From NCBI GenBank assembly GCA_905221605.1, contig CAJNDS010002524.1:1053634-1117633 (forward strand): DNA of 64,000 nt. Direction: 5' to 3'. Source of the stretch: Symbiodinium natans (Eukaryota > Sar > Dinophyceae > Suessiales > Symbiodiniaceae). Below the pieces are notes generated by a model. That model was not told the DNA's origin. It saw only the letters and a list, made by a program, of their open reading frames with translations, and did no database searches. This document shows positions 9,315 through 20,544 of this stretch, piece by piece; positions within the stretch are counted from its first letter, which is position 1; every line of letters starts with the position of its first letter. The position numbers and the translations under genes were made by a program.

Positions 9315-12300
9315 ATGCCTTCCTTAGTTTCCGCCATTCTAGGTAGTTTCGCTGCTGCGCGGCCGCCGCCGCGCCGAGCCGGCGAGACTTTCGACGAGCA
9401 GCTCTCGCGAGCCTTTGGTGACTCCGAGGAGTCTCAAGGGTCACGGCAGCGTGGCCGCTACAAAACGTCTGCCACAGTGGCGCAGAGGAGGGAATGGTTG
9501 AAAGCTCTGCAAACCCTGCGGGAGCAAAGGCAAGCTGCAGGCCACCAAGGCCTTGGGCCTGCGTTGAGTGAGTTCATCTGGCGTGAATGGCCAGCCACCA
9601 GAGAGAATCGGCAAGAATATGAACGTGTCCGTAAAATGTGCTACAACCTGCTGAATGAGGAAACATGGCGACGCCTGTCCACGCCAAAGGCGTTGGCCAG
9701 TCAAGGCAGTGACCGGAAGAGACGCAGGGTGTGTGGCGGAGGTCGGCGGCCTTTAGCTGAAGATGTCAGCTTTGAGTTGTACCAGTGGTTTATTGACACC
9801 GCAACTAGCATGCAGCTATCCAGAGTCGGTTCTGCTGAGATGTGTCTGAAGTACATGCAGCGGGGAGGTGTTCTCTAAACCCTAAACTTTAAACCCTATA
9901 AACCCTAAACCCTCAAGGCCAGGAGAGATAGAAATTGTATGTGATTCATTACAGCAGCTCGTACAATAATCCTGCCCCTCCAGCCCCAGCCCCTCCAGCC
10001 CTCCAGCCAGCCTCCAGGCCAAGCCTCATGCCCTCCAGCCCTCCAGCCCCTCCAACCCCTCCAGCCCCTCCAGCCCTCCAGCCCCTCCAACTTTCCAGCC
10101 CCTCCAGCCCCCCAGCCACCCCAAAAGCAAATAAGAAAACTCGCTCAAAACTTTCGCCCAGAACCCGCCCCAAAACTTTCGCCCAAAACCCGGCCAAAAC
10201 TCCGGACACAAACCCTATACATTTCTAAGAACCTTGAACCCTAAACCCTAAACCATCAGGTACAGAACATCAAGGGCCGTGTGACGAGCCGCATGCTGGA
10301 ACTCCAGGCCAAAGTCATCCTGCAAGACTTACAAGAAGTGCTACAGCTTCGACGCGAGGCTGGGGAGTGGGATGGCGGAATCGACGCTTTCCCGAAGATC
10401 GATCTGAACTGGGTCGCACGTTGGCGCAAGAGGCAGCGCGTCAGTTGGCGCTGCAAGACTGTGTGCTACAAAGTCAGCAGAGCTAAGCTCAAGGCTCGCC
10501 TCGGCGTACTCTGGCGGAACTGCATACGACTTCTGGCGCTGCATAGGCATTTTTTCGGCCCTGACCGCCTCAGATTTCGATCCTACGATCAAAAACCGAT
10601 GTGGTTTAACTCCGTCGGGTCCTCAAAAACCCTGGCTGTGAAAGGTGCAAAAGATGTTGCGGTCAGAGAAAATTTTCATGCAACAAGATGCCGGTTCACC
10701 GCGATGACAAAAAGTGTCGACAAGGTGGCGTCCGAGACCATGCAAGATGTGCGTGCCAGATCGTCAAACACTGGCGACCCCAGGTCTATCGCCATTCTGT
10801 TCAAGGCTGATGAGGGCAGTCGCGTGAAAGCCGCCTTGGAGGTGCCAGAGGCCACCTTGGTGCAGACCGCGCCGAAGGGCAGCTACCGGGTGCCACAAGT
10901 GCTGGAGTTCTTGAAGTGGGACTTAGGCAAGCCAGGACGTGATGATGGCAGCCAGTGCGAGGTGGTGGTCCTGGACTGGTTCTCTGCCCACTTGGATCCA
11001 GAAGTCGATGCTCTCATCAAGGCCTGCTGTTTGACTGAGGACTTTCTTTGAGGTTCATTTGAATACTATTTGAGGTACAAGTGAAGTCTTAAAGTTGTGA
11101 TTTGAGCTACATCTGAAGTTTTTTTCTATGTGTTTGAAGTTTTGAACAAAGTTCCAGCCCGTGCAGGAAAGGGGCCACGTCCCGCTGAAGTTGGGGGGCG
11201 GCTCGACGCCGTGGGTGGCTGTGTTAGACACTCATTGCCACGCAGCCTTTCAGAAGAACTACGAAGCGGCCGAGCAACATGATGCCGCTGTGCAGTTGAG
11301 ATGCGGACGCACGCTTCCATGCACATCACGACAAACAGTCCTGACCAGGGCCGTGGCTTGCTGGAGAGACTTGAACCATGCGCGGTTTTCAGAAGTCGGC
11401 TGGAAGGCTGATGGCTTCACACTGGCCCTGGACGGCAGCGAAGACAGCTGCATCTCCAGGGTGTGCCGCCCGTTCTGGGAGGAGCTCGAGATGCCGCAAG
11501 TACGTGAACAACTTTTGCTAGAGGTTGCAGAGGCTGTTGAAAGTGGGCAAATCCGCAGCTGGTGGCAGTACTCAGAGCTTCTGGAGGACTACGACGCACA
11601 CGAGGGTCTTCAGGAAGGCCTCGAGTGCAACCCGGAGGCTTTGCTTGAGGAGCACGAGGACGCCGAAGCAGAGGATGGTGCCGCGACTCCGCAAAACATG
11701 TCTGACGAGGAGCTTCCCGAGGAGAGCGTTGCAGTTCCATTGCAAGTGGACCCGGTCTCAGAGGCAAGCGCCCAGATTGCCACAGAGAACGACGGGTCTC
11801 ACATGGAGGCCTTGCTGTCAATGCGAGAGCAGGCCAAAGCAGTAGAGGACATGGCCACGATCCGCTTCCTCGACCAGCGCATTGCAGATGTGTCGAAGCT
11901 GCAGTCACGTCCAAGCTCTGGCATAAGCGTTCATCTCCGACAGAAGGCCATCGAGAGAAAGCAACAGGAGGCGGCTGCGCGGTGTCAACAAGAAGCTGAA
12001 CGCCAGCCCCTTCGTGCACTGCAGCAAGAAGAACGGACTGCCAAAATGAAGCTAGAGGCAGCTAAAGCAGAGAAATCTGTGGCACAAGCTTCTGCTCAGC
12101 AGAAACTGGAGGAAGCTCGTGCTGCTCGAGAAGCGTTGCAGGCAGCTGCAAAGCAAGCTGCTGAAGAAGAGCGTCTTTGTCGGTTGCATTTTGCTGCCAG
12201 ACTGGCGAATCACGCCCTGTACTTTGCCAAGTGGAAGCCTTGCCAAGACGAGTTGCGTAAGCTGGAGACACTCCTTGCCCGAGCATGTGCCGAAAAGCAG

Positions 12301-12360
12301 GGAGAGAAGACGCTGCCAGTCCCTTGCTTCTGGGAGAGATGCCGCCGGGGTCTGAGTTGA
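9315..12360 (+). CDS. DDE transposase-like protein, three exons
   Basis: The model joins 9315-9800, 10260-11021 and 11167-12360, all in phase, about 812 residues. Exon 1 is an N-terminal region ending ELYQWFIDT. Exon 2 begins VQNIKGRV and holds a WVARWRKRQ segment, catalytic aspartate 1 in SYDQKPMWF (codon 10587) and aspartate 2 in VVVLDWFSAHLDP (codon 10974). Exon 3 begins ERGHVPLKLGGG and holds aspartate 3 in VLDTHCHAAFQ (codon 11227). Spacing is D-x128-D-x35-D, typical of cut-and-paste DDE enzymes. From memory, dinoflagellates carry many proteins with the DQKP, LDWF and DTHxH motifs. The last ~150 residues form a charged coiled coil (RQKAIERKQQEAAAR). No terminal inverted repeats were identified, so the element's ends and present mobility are unknown. 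Confidence 0.75.
9801..10259 (+). other. GC-AG intron 1 of transposase gene, repeat-filled
   Basis: GCAACT follows exon 1 and ATCAG|G precedes exon 2; 459 bp, phase 0. It contains CCCTAAA runs at both ends, a CCTCCAGCC minisatellite (about 9970-10115) and an AAAACTTTCGCCCA repeat (10140-10200). The frame continues 29 codons into the intron before a stop, which is why the exon end is not obvious. Confidence 0.65.
11022..11166 (+). other. GC-AG intron 2 of transposase gene
   Basis: GCCTGCTG donor and GTGCAG|G acceptor, 145 bp, phase 0. Splicing gives DALIK-ERGHVPLKLGGG and the DD35D spacing. The interior holds TTTGAAGTT-type repeats at 11049-11145. Confidence 0.65.
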
Positions 12361-12562
12361 CCAGGTTCCCTCACTCACAGATTGCTGCCTTCACGTTGGG
12401 GTGCTCTGGGGCGGGTACCAAGCATGTCTTTGTGTTGCAATCGCAGGGCATGCTCCTGGTCAAGTGCAACTGTCCGTGCTTCTAGTTTAGGAGTCTGCGC
12501 GTAGTTGTAAGGTCTCAGAAGTATCGTGAGATCTTGTTGCTTCTTCCTAAAACAGAGGGTAC

Positions 12563-12994
12563 ATGTGGTGGGCTTCGGACTTTCCCAAAAAATCAAATCC
12601 ATTGAGCCCTCTATATCTTCCACCTGACCCCTCCGACCTAGGCAAGGAGATGGTGGCTGTGAACCCTGCTGCCAACAGGGGCGACCAGCGGGCCTATGCT
12701 TCCCAGAACTTTGCGTGGCGCCTGTTGGGGAAAACCCCAGAACAAGCAACTCCGCTTGATGCGGCTCCGTCCGTGCTTTTGTCCAGATTGCTGGAGCACA
12801 CGTGCCCTGGATACGGGGCTGTGCTTGGCAAACGTTATGGGGCGAAACAGCTCTTGATCGAGCAAGAATGGATTGCAGACTTGGCATTTCTAGCTGGAGT
12901 GTACAGGTACAGCCGGATCGCTGGGGATGCTTACCCATGCGGCTTGCACACCTGGCCTTGTACAGCCGCCTGGTGGACCAGAGCCCCGAAGTGA
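12563..12994 (+). CDS. Possible small gene, unrecognised
   Basis: The ATG at 12563 gives 143 residues with a plausible middle (AYASQNFAWRLLGKTPEQ, LIEQEWIADLAFLAGVY). A minus-strand frame overlaps it fully (12375-13040), and either could be chance. No domain recognised. Confidence 0.3.
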   Translation: MWWASDFPKKSNPLSPLYLPPDPSDLGKEMVAVNPAANRGDQRAYASQNFAWRLLGKTPEQATPLDAAPSVLLSRLLEHTCPGYGAVLGKRYGAKQLLIEQEWIADLAFLAGVYRYSRIAGDAYPCGLHTWPCTAAWWTRAPK

Positions 12995-13080
12995 AAGAAA
13001 CATGGGCTCCTTGTGCCTTGTGTCGTGATTGTAGAACCATTCAGCCCCATAAGGGCCCCCAGGGCTCGCCCGGGACTTAG

Positions 13081-13439
13081 GGTTGAAGGTCAGGGTTTAG
13101 GGTTTAAGGGTAGAAAGGGGACATGTGACTGATATTAGGGTGCTAGGGTTTTTTGATCTCAGATCTTGGGGCTGAAGCGATTGAGATGACCTTCAATGTA
13201 GCTTCCCGAAGATGGCACCCAGATTATCCCGAGCTTTTGCCAAGCTAGTTTAGCTGCTCTAATCGCTTTGGTTCTCTGGCCGGATCCCTGTGGAGCGCCT
13301 TGGAGAATATTTCAGGCCTGCCATCTGGCAAGCAAAAAACTTGAGAACATCGCGAGATCGCAGACCCCAATAATTCAGCATAGTCTAATAATACCCCTTT
13401 TCACATTATTCCTCAGTTTTGCCTTCATCCCTCCCCAAC
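13081..13439. other. Spacer without a supported gene
   Basis: A short TTTAGGG remnant lies at 13090-13110, followed by unique sequence. Nothing else was recognised before the direct repeat at 13.44 kb. Confidence 0.5.
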
Positions 13440-13915
13440 TTTTCTGAGCAAAACGCACAAGAAAACACGAGGAGGGAATAACAGATGACAAAGATAAGTG
13501 CCCACACCCAGTCTCACTGCATGCATCCTCTAATCCTCTCTTCTTTCTCTTCTGTGGTTCTCTTCTTGCAGAATGAAAATTTAAGAACACAAACCAATTT
13601 CACTACATTCATCCTCCCTCTTCCCTCTGCTCTCTCCCTTCTAGCTTTTGTCTCTTCTTGTTTTCTTGCCGAAGAGAGAATGCATAGCACTAGATGAGCG
13701 AAGCACATGGACGAGAAGAGAGAGAAGCAAGTACTTGTTTGTTCTGAGTTCCTCTGTTCCCTTCCTTTGCATTCTTTAGTCCTTCCCCTCCGTTCCAACT
13801 TTTCTGTTCCTTCTTTCTTAAGAAGGTAAATACAAGGACGAAGACGGTTCCCCTGTCCACTTGCGCATGTTCTTTTGGTCTACCCATTCAGCTAGAAAGG
13901 AACAGACAACAGGGG
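13440..13915 (+). repeat. Left copy of a ~480 bp direct repeat
   Basis: This block matches 15950-16430 over most of its length, sharing GGAATAACA, GATAAAGATAAG-like starts, TTAAGAACACAAACCAAT, CATTCATCCTCCCTCTT, AAGCAAGTACTTGTTTGTT and ACAAGGACGAAGACGGTTCC. It is pyrimidine-rich on the + strand. The two copies enclose 2.0 kb with a minus-strand gene. Confidence 0.7.
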
Positions 13916-14027
13916 GAAACACAAGGAACTAACAAGAGTGTCTGGTGCTTGACCGCACCCTGGTCCCTTGCTCTCAAAGGGCTACTGTATACTTTGCACA
14001 CAAACTCCAACATCGAACCTCAAGGCT

Positions 14028-15064
14028 TTATGGCCTTTCTGACGCGGGCACATACGCATGAAACTTCTTCAGCTTCGGGAAGTTTACTCGCTTAACCAAC
14101 TTCCCGTACTCACAGTACGCAGTTTGTCGAAGCAAAGGTGCTCGCAGGGGTATTTTCATCTTCGTATAGCCGTCCGCACTGTGAGCGTGATAGAACCCAA
14201 TCTTGCCACCCGGCCCGAGTCGCACGTGCGATGGTCTCCGCTGTTTGGTCAAGCCACCACAAACGCCACGCTTGTTGCAAAGGTCCAAAGCCGCCTGCCT
14301 GGCAGAGAAGTGTTCATCTTTGGTACCCTCGCAGAATTTCGTCATGCAGTTCGCAATGGCATCTTCCAACGCATCAAAAGATTGAAACTGACCACGTCGA
14401 CAAAAGGACTCGGCAGCGCGAAGCACCCCAGGCAGATTAACAGTGGTGATCCCTGTTTGTCTGTACGCTTTAGATCTCCGCGAGCTCAAGATGATGTTCG
14501 TGAACTCCTTCTTGTCTTTGGCTTTCAGCAACTTCATTGCAACCCCCCTGGGACTTTGCATGTATCTGACGGCAAAACAAATCGCGACAGACCAATAATC
14601 AGAACGAGCTTGTTTGACCACATCTTGTAGCTCCAGTGAAACAGCGTCTCTGAATCTGTCGATGTGACAGAAGCGGGTTGTGACATGGCTTCAAGGATCT
14701 CATTCAGCTTCGGAATGCTGTAGAACCTTTGTGGCAGGCATGCCTTTCCCAACCAAGGTCTTGGATGGCCCTGCTCTCTGCCAGAGTGTAGCTTGCGCAA
14801 AAGATATTCGAAGTCTTCGATGCACAGCCCAATGCCACGCCAAGTCCTGTGACGGCTTATTTGTGGCAGGAAACGACCATTGCAAGAGCCCGAACGTTTC
14901 TTCATTCCACCCACGCCAGAACAGCCACCCTGTCTTGCGCCGTTTATAACTTTCCCGTGGGAACACTTCTTGCACAGACCTCGTCGTGACAGATTGTAAA
15001 CGCCAGCGCGACGTACACCCTGGAGTCCACAGCTCTTGCATGTTGTCCATTGCGCATACGGCAT
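14028..15064 (-). pseudogene. Zinc-ribbon-like gene with a frameshift
   Basis: Reading on the minus strand from 15064, the frame starts MPYAQWTTCKSCGLQG and has a CxxC-x18-CxxC pair (CKSC, CKKC), then basic and aromatic stretches, and stays convincing to about 14690 (FYSIPKLNEILEAMS). From about 14685 the better frame is a different one (RFRDAVSLELQDVVKQARSD), open to 14028. Both frames overlap at 14540-14685, so the gene needs one frameshift or a very short intron. The second part has FAVRYMQSPRG and a GFYHAHSADGY segment. No family recognised. It lies between two long direct repeats on the opposite strand to its neighbours, which suggests element cargo. Confidence 0.45.
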
Positions 15065-15419
15065 TGTTTCTTAACGCCCAGAAAGAGAAGTCACGGTAGT
15101 TAAAACAGCTACAATACAGGCAGTGCAAAGCGAGGGTATGGCTGGGGTGTTGTATTGTGAGGCGACGTCTTAAAAAAGGGGCCGTTGTGTTACATGCAAC
15201 ATCCGAAGACCATCAAGACTGCGACTCACGCCTTGTGCTGAAACTTTCGGCCGTTACGTTTGGGCTCTGCGAGACTGAGCCAAGAGAAACTGTAGCGACT
15301 GTGTACATCCTCAACAAGCCTTAAAACCTACCGTAGCTCTTTCCCACAAGGATCCCTGCCCCTCTTTGCAACAAATGCTGCTTCAGGCAGCAAAGCTTTG
15401 CGCTTTGTCTCTTTGGAGG

Positions 15420-15900
15420 GGAACTTAGACACAAAGTCCTAGGGACCAGGGCCTGCAGTTTGTTTCTAGAACTGAGACCAGAAATCTTAGGGGCCAGGGC
15501 TTGCGATTTGTCTCTTTGGAGGAGAACTGAGACCAGACATCTTAGGGACCAGGGCTTGCGTCGCTTTGAGAAGAGCTGAGACCAAAACTCTTGGGGACCA
15601 GGGCTTGCGATTTGACTTTTGGAGCAAATATTGACCCCAAAATCTTAGAGACCAGGGCTTATGATTTGACTCTTTGGAAATTTGAACCCAACATCTTAGG
15701 GACCAGGGCTTGCGATTTGACTCTTTGGAGCAAATATTGAACCCAAAATCTTAGGGACCAGGGCTTGCGATTTATCTCTTTGGTCAATCGAAAAATCTTA
15801 GGGCTAGGGCTTGCGATTTGACCCTTTGGATTAAAAGTTGAACCCACTATCTCAGACCCTTTGGAGGAAAAACCCAACACTTTAGGGTCCAGGGCTTGCG
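15420..15900 (+). repeat. Diverged copies of the 55 bp satellite
   Basis: About eight copies of a unit resembling TTAGGGACCAGGGCTTGCGA followed by TTTGACTCTTTGGAG, with lengths from about 50 to 70 bp. These are older relatives of the homogeneous array at 19196-20310. Confidence 0.75.
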
Positions 15901-15949
15901 AAGCAAGCTAGATAACAACAAGAAAAAGAAAGAGGAAGCCACGAGCAGA

Positions 15950-16430
15950 ATGTACAAGAAACACACAAGGAAGGAATAACAAATGATAAAGATAAGCGCC
16001 CTTTCTCAGTCTCACTGCATTCATCCTCCATGCGGTTCTCTTGTTACAGAATGAAGATTTAAGAACACAAACCAATCTCACCACATTCATCCTCCCTCTT
16101 CTCTCTGCTCTCTCCCTTCTAGCTGTTGTCTCGTCCTGTTTTTCTTATGGAGGAGAGAATGCATAACATTAGATGAGCGACGCGCATGGACGGGAAGAGA
16201 GAGAAGCAAGTACTTGTTTGTTGCAGACGGTAGCCCTACTCTCCCCTAGGGCAGGGATGAGTTCCCCTGTTCCCGTCCTTTTGCCTTCTTTAATCTCTCC
16301 CCTGCGTTCCAACTTTTCCGTTCCTTCGTTTAAGGAGAAAGAAGGGGGTATATACAAGGACGAAGACGGTTCCCCTGTGCCCCTGTCCAGCATGAGCTTT
16401 TGATCTTCCCATTCAGCGAGAAAGGAACAG
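15950..16430 (+). repeat. Right copy of the ~480 bp direct repeat
   Basis: Partner of 13440-13915 in the same orientation. It has a small insertion around 16230-16255 (GCAGACGGTAGCCCTACTCTC) relative to the left copy. Further diverged pieces of the same family continue to about 17600. Confidence 0.7.
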
Positions 16431-16828
16431 ACGATAAGAGGAAAACAACAAACCTTTGACTAACCTGCGGTTCTTTCAGGAGAAGAAGGAGTCGGATAAC
16501 AGGAGAAGAACAAGGAAGAGGTAAACGTGCAAATATGTCACTCTTCTATTTACACACTCTCCTCATCTCTCCTTTCTTCCCTTTCTTGCCTGTTGGAGAA
16601 GAAATGAGGAAGAAAATAAACCAAGAACTAATGGGGAGACGCCCTGATTCATTCTCACCGCCTTCATCCATCCTCTCCTCTGCTCTCTTATCTTGCTCTC
16701 TTATCTCTCTTCTCGGGCTCTGTTCTTGCCGGAAAGCAAGATGAATGTCCAAGAACCCAAGATCATCTCGTTACCTTCGTCCTCGCTCTCATCTCTTCTC
16801 GCTTTTTCTCTGCTCTTTGCTTTTCTTA

Positions 16829-17130
16829 CGGAGGAGAGAATTGCAAACAGTCTCGCGGAGTCGGATTTGGGGCTGCACGCGTGCGCGTGAGGGTCTCCCC
16901 CCACAAACACCTCAACGAAAGAAAGAACGAAAGAAAGAACGAAAGAAAGAACGAAAGAAAGAACGAAAGAAAGAACGAAAGAAAGAACGAAAGAAAGAAC
17001 GAAAGAAAGAAGAAAGACAAAAAAAGAAAGAAGGAAAGCACAAAGAAAAACAAACAAGGAAAGCAGGCAGCTGCTCGTTGCAAAGGGGGTCTCGGCTCCC
17101 CCTAGTGCAGGCCTGAGTTCCCTTGTTCCC
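16829..17130 (+). repeat. Second copy of left-edge repeat with GAAAGAAC microsatellite
   Basis: It matches 1-175. The central tract is about eight copies of GAAAGAAAGAAC (16916-17010), which makes open frames in several phases that are not genes. Confidence 0.8.
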
Positions 17131-17622
17131 TCCATTTTGTCACATGGACGAGAAGGGAGAGAAGCAGGCAGTTGTGTTGCAAAAAGTGGCCCCTCCCAGG
17201 GCTGAGTTCCCCTGTTCCCTCCAGTTTGTCTGCAATCCACCCCCCCTGAGTTCCAACAGTTCTGTTCAGATAGGACAAAACGGCTCCCCTGTTCATTTGT
17301 GCGCAGCGAGAAGGAACAGACAACAAGAGGAATACACCAAGGAATGAACAAAAGTGTTTTTTCGTTTTTCTTATCGAGGAGAGAAAGGGGTCGGAGAACA
17401 GGAGAAGGACAAAGAACAATTCAATTGTCGTAACTCTCCTCTCATCCCTTTCTTGCCTTTGGGAAGAAGAAAGAAAGAAGGAAAGAATAAACAACAAATT
17501 CTGAGAGGCGCCACTATTCAACCTCACTACCTTCATCCACCCTCGCCTCTCTTCTTCCTCTTCTTTGAATGTTTGTGTAAGGACACAAATCCATCTCACT
17601 ACAAGTTCCTCCCGCTTCTTGG

Positions 17623-17629
<7 letters not shown>

Positions 17630-17683
<54 letters not shown>
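17630..17683 (+). repeat. TC dinucleotide microsatellite
   Basis: An uninterrupted TC run of over 25 units, followed by CTCGCTCTTGTC. Confidence 0.95.
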
Positions 17684-17688
<5 letters not shown>

Positions 17689-17749
17689 CGCTCTTGTCTC
17701 TTCTTCTTGTTCTTCCTGGGGGCGGCCTTGGGCAAGGGGGGGCTGGAAT

Positions 17750-18395
17750 TTAAGTCGCCCTTAAGTTTTTGGAAAACTGAGCTCCCAAAATGACAAATCG
17801 CAAGCAGTGTCCCCCTTAAGTGTTTGGAAAATGGAGCCCCCAAAATGACAAATCGCAAGCAGTGCCCCCTTAAGTTTTGGAAAACAGAACTTCCAAAATG
17901 ACAAATCGCAAGCAGTGTCCCCCTTAAGTGTTCGGAAAACTGAGCTCCCAAAATGACAAATCGCAAGCAGTGTCCCCCTTCAGTTTTTGGAAACGGAGCT
18001 CCCACAAATCGCAAGCTGTGTCCCCCCTCATTTTTTTTTGGTAAGCTGAGCTCCCAAAATGACAAGTCGCAAGCAGTGTCCCCCTGAAGTTTTGGAAAAC
18101 AGAGCTTCCAAAATGACAAATCGCAAGCAGTGTCCCCCTTAAGTGTTTGGACAACTGAGCTCCCAAAATGATGAATCGCAAGCAGTGCCCCCCCTAAAGC
18201 TTTTGGAAACCTGAGCGCCCAAAATGACAATTCGCAAGCAGTGTGCCCCTTAAGCTTTTGGAAAACGGAGCTCCCAAAATGTCAAATCGCAAGCAGTGTC
18301 CCCCGAAAGTTTTTGAAAACGGAGCTCCCAAAATGACAAATCGCAAGCAGTGTCCCCCTTGCTGTAAGTTTTTGGAACACTGAGCTCCCACATAA
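17750..18395 (+). repeat. ~60 bp satellite, about 11 copies
   Basis: The unit reads AAGTTTTTGGAAAACTGAGC, TCCCAAAATGACAAATCGCA, AGCAGTGTCCCCCTT in order. Its reverse complement shares CTTGCGATTTG with the 55 bp satellite, so the two may be related in opposite orientation. Confidence 0.9.
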
Positions 18396-19195
18396 ATACT
18401 CAAGGTTAGATAGTTTAGATAGTTTAGGTGGTTTCGGGCCTTTCTACCCTGTCCCCCTGGCCCCCCCCTGGCCCGCCTGGCGCCCCTCGGGTTTTGCCCA
18501 TGGCAAAGAGAAGATGGTACTCGTCTTCGTCTTTCCTCTCTTTCTAAGGAATAGAAGAGACCGGAAGCAAGGAGAGGGACGGACCAAACAAGGCGCAAAG
18601 AAGGTGCATCTCTCCCCTGTCCCTTTTGAATGAGAAAGAACCATTCTTGCTCTTCACAGATAGGTGTCCTCCCACCTTTTCAGGAAATCTCCTTTCCCTT
18701 ATTTTGCTTGTTGAAGCGAAAAAGAACAAGAACAGATAGAAAGAGAGGAAAGGGAAAGAATAAGTAAAGAATAAGTAAAGAGAGGAGCTCTTCACCCCTC
18801 TCTAGCAAATATGTGCTTTTCCTTCTCGGGGTGTGTCGCTTTTTCTCCCTTGAAGATGCAGAAAACGATTGAAAAAAGGACACCCATTCCATCGCCCCTA
18901 TGTATAGAGTGAGATACCATGAGCATCAGCTGGGTTTGCTGCCAATCCAAAACGGTGTCTCTTTAATCGCTTTCTGTGTCTTCAAACGAGCAAAAGGGAT
19001 ACCCCTAAGTGCTTTCTTTTGGGATGTCTTTTTTTGCTTGAAAACACAGAGAACGTAAAAAGGACGCCTGCTTCCATCGCGCATAGAGTGAGATAGAGAG
19101 GCTGAGAATGAGTGAGTGAGAGATACAGGTAGGGACAGGGAAAGAGAGAAAGCTAAAGAAAAAACGAAAGAAAGAAAGATAGCGACAGGGATAGG
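18396..19195. other. Unique spacer with a ~90 bp duplication
   Basis: A short AGGTTAGATAGTTTAGATAG copy of the hairpin satellite lies at 18402. Segments at about 18826-18910 and 19021-19095 are diverged duplicates (both contain AAAAAGGAC, CCATCGC and ATAGAGTGAGATA). No gene supported. Confidence 0.6.
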
Positions 19196-20310
19196 GTTGC
19201 GATTTGGCTCTTTGGAGGAAAACTTGAACCCAAAATCTTAGGGACCAGGGCTTGCGATTTGGCTCTTTGGAGGAAAACTTGAACCCAAAATCTTAGGGAC
19301 CAGGGCTTGCGATTTGGCTCTTTGGAGAAAAACTTGAACCCAAAATCTTAGGGACCAGGGCTTGCGATTTGGCTCTTTGGAGGAAAACTTGAACCCAAAA
19401 TCTTAGGGACCAGGGCTTGCGATTTGGCTCTTTGGAGGAAAACTTGAACCCAAAATCTTAGGGACCAGGGCTTGCGATTTGGCTCTTTGGAGGAAAACTT
19501 GAACCCAAAATCTTAGGGACCAGGGCTTGCGATTTGGCTCTTTGGAGGCAAACTTGAACCCAACATCTTAGGGACCAGGGCTTGCGATTTGGCTCTTTGG
19601 AGGAAAACTTGAACCCAAAATCTTAGGGACCAGGGCTTGCGATTTGGCTCTTTGGAGGAAAAATTGAACCCAAAATCTTAGGGACCAGGGCTTGCGATTT
19701 GGCTCTTTGGAGGAAAACTTGAACCCAAAACCTTAGGGGACCAGGGCTTGCGATTTGGCTCTTTGGAGGAAAACTTGAACCCAAAATCTTAGGGACCAGG
19801 GCTTGCGATTTGGCTCTTTGGAGGAAAACTTGAACCCAAAATCTTAGGGACCAGGGCTTGCGATTTGGCTCTTTGGAGGAAAACTTGAACCCAAAATCTT
19901 AGGGACCAGGGCTTGCGATTTGGCTCTTTGGAGGAAAACTTGAACCCAAAATCTTAGGGACCAGGGCTTGCGATTTGGCTCTTTGGAGGAAAACTTGAAC
20001 CCAAAATCTTAGGGACCAGGGCTTGCGATTTGGCTCTTTGGAGGAAAACTTGAACCCAAAATCTTAGGGACCAGGGCTTGCGATTTGGCTCTTTGGAGGA
20101 AAACTTGAACCCAAAATCTTAGGGACCAGGGCTTGCGATTTGGCTCTTTGGAGGAAAACTTGAACCCAAAATCTTAGGGACCAGGCTTGCGATTTGGCTG
20201 TTTGGAGGAAAACTTGAGCCGCCAGGGCTTGCGATTTGGCTCTTTGGAGGAAAACTTGAACCCAAAATCTTAGGGACCAGGCCTTGCGATTTAGTGCTTT
20301 GGGTGAAAAC
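19196..20310 (+). repeat. 55 bp satellite array, about 20 copies
   Basis: The unit starts GATTTGGCTCTTTGGAGGAA and ends TTAGGGACCAGGGCTTGC with a fixed 55 bp period (19201, 19256, 19311). Copies are nearly identical, with a few single-base changes; the last two are truncated. The homogeneity suggests recent amplification. Confidence 0.97.
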
Positions 20311-20329
20311 GTGAACTCAGAATCCCCCC

Positions 20330-20540
20330 CCCCCCCACTTTCGGATTTAAATTATCTAAATTATTTAAATTATTTGAGTGATTTAAATTATTCAAATTAT
20401 TTAAACTATTTAGATTATGTAAATTATGTAAATTATGTAAATTATTTGACTTATTGAATTCCCGGCCGAATTGAAAAATTTAAATAATATAAATCCGAAA
20501 CCTGCCCGTCACATTTAAATTATGTAAATAATTTAAGTCC
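20330..20540. repeat. AT-rich ATTATTTAA tract
   Basis: A short poly-C run is followed by imperfect AAATTATTTAAATTATTTGA repeats, which can pair with each other. Confidence 0.85.
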
Positions 20541-20544
20541 GAAA

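Noticed and set aside
12375-13040. 221-codon minus-strand frame
   Set aside because: Overlaps a + strand frame and the strong gene end at 12360; composition unlike other genes here.
16826-17116. Lys/Glu/Arg- and Phe/Leu-rich frames over 100 codons
   Set aside because: Translation of the GAAAGAAAGAAC repeat; no unique sequence.
19196-20310. CRISPR-like regular repeats
   Set aside because: The 55 bp units are head-to-tail with no variable spacers, in a eukaryotic setting; this is a satellite.
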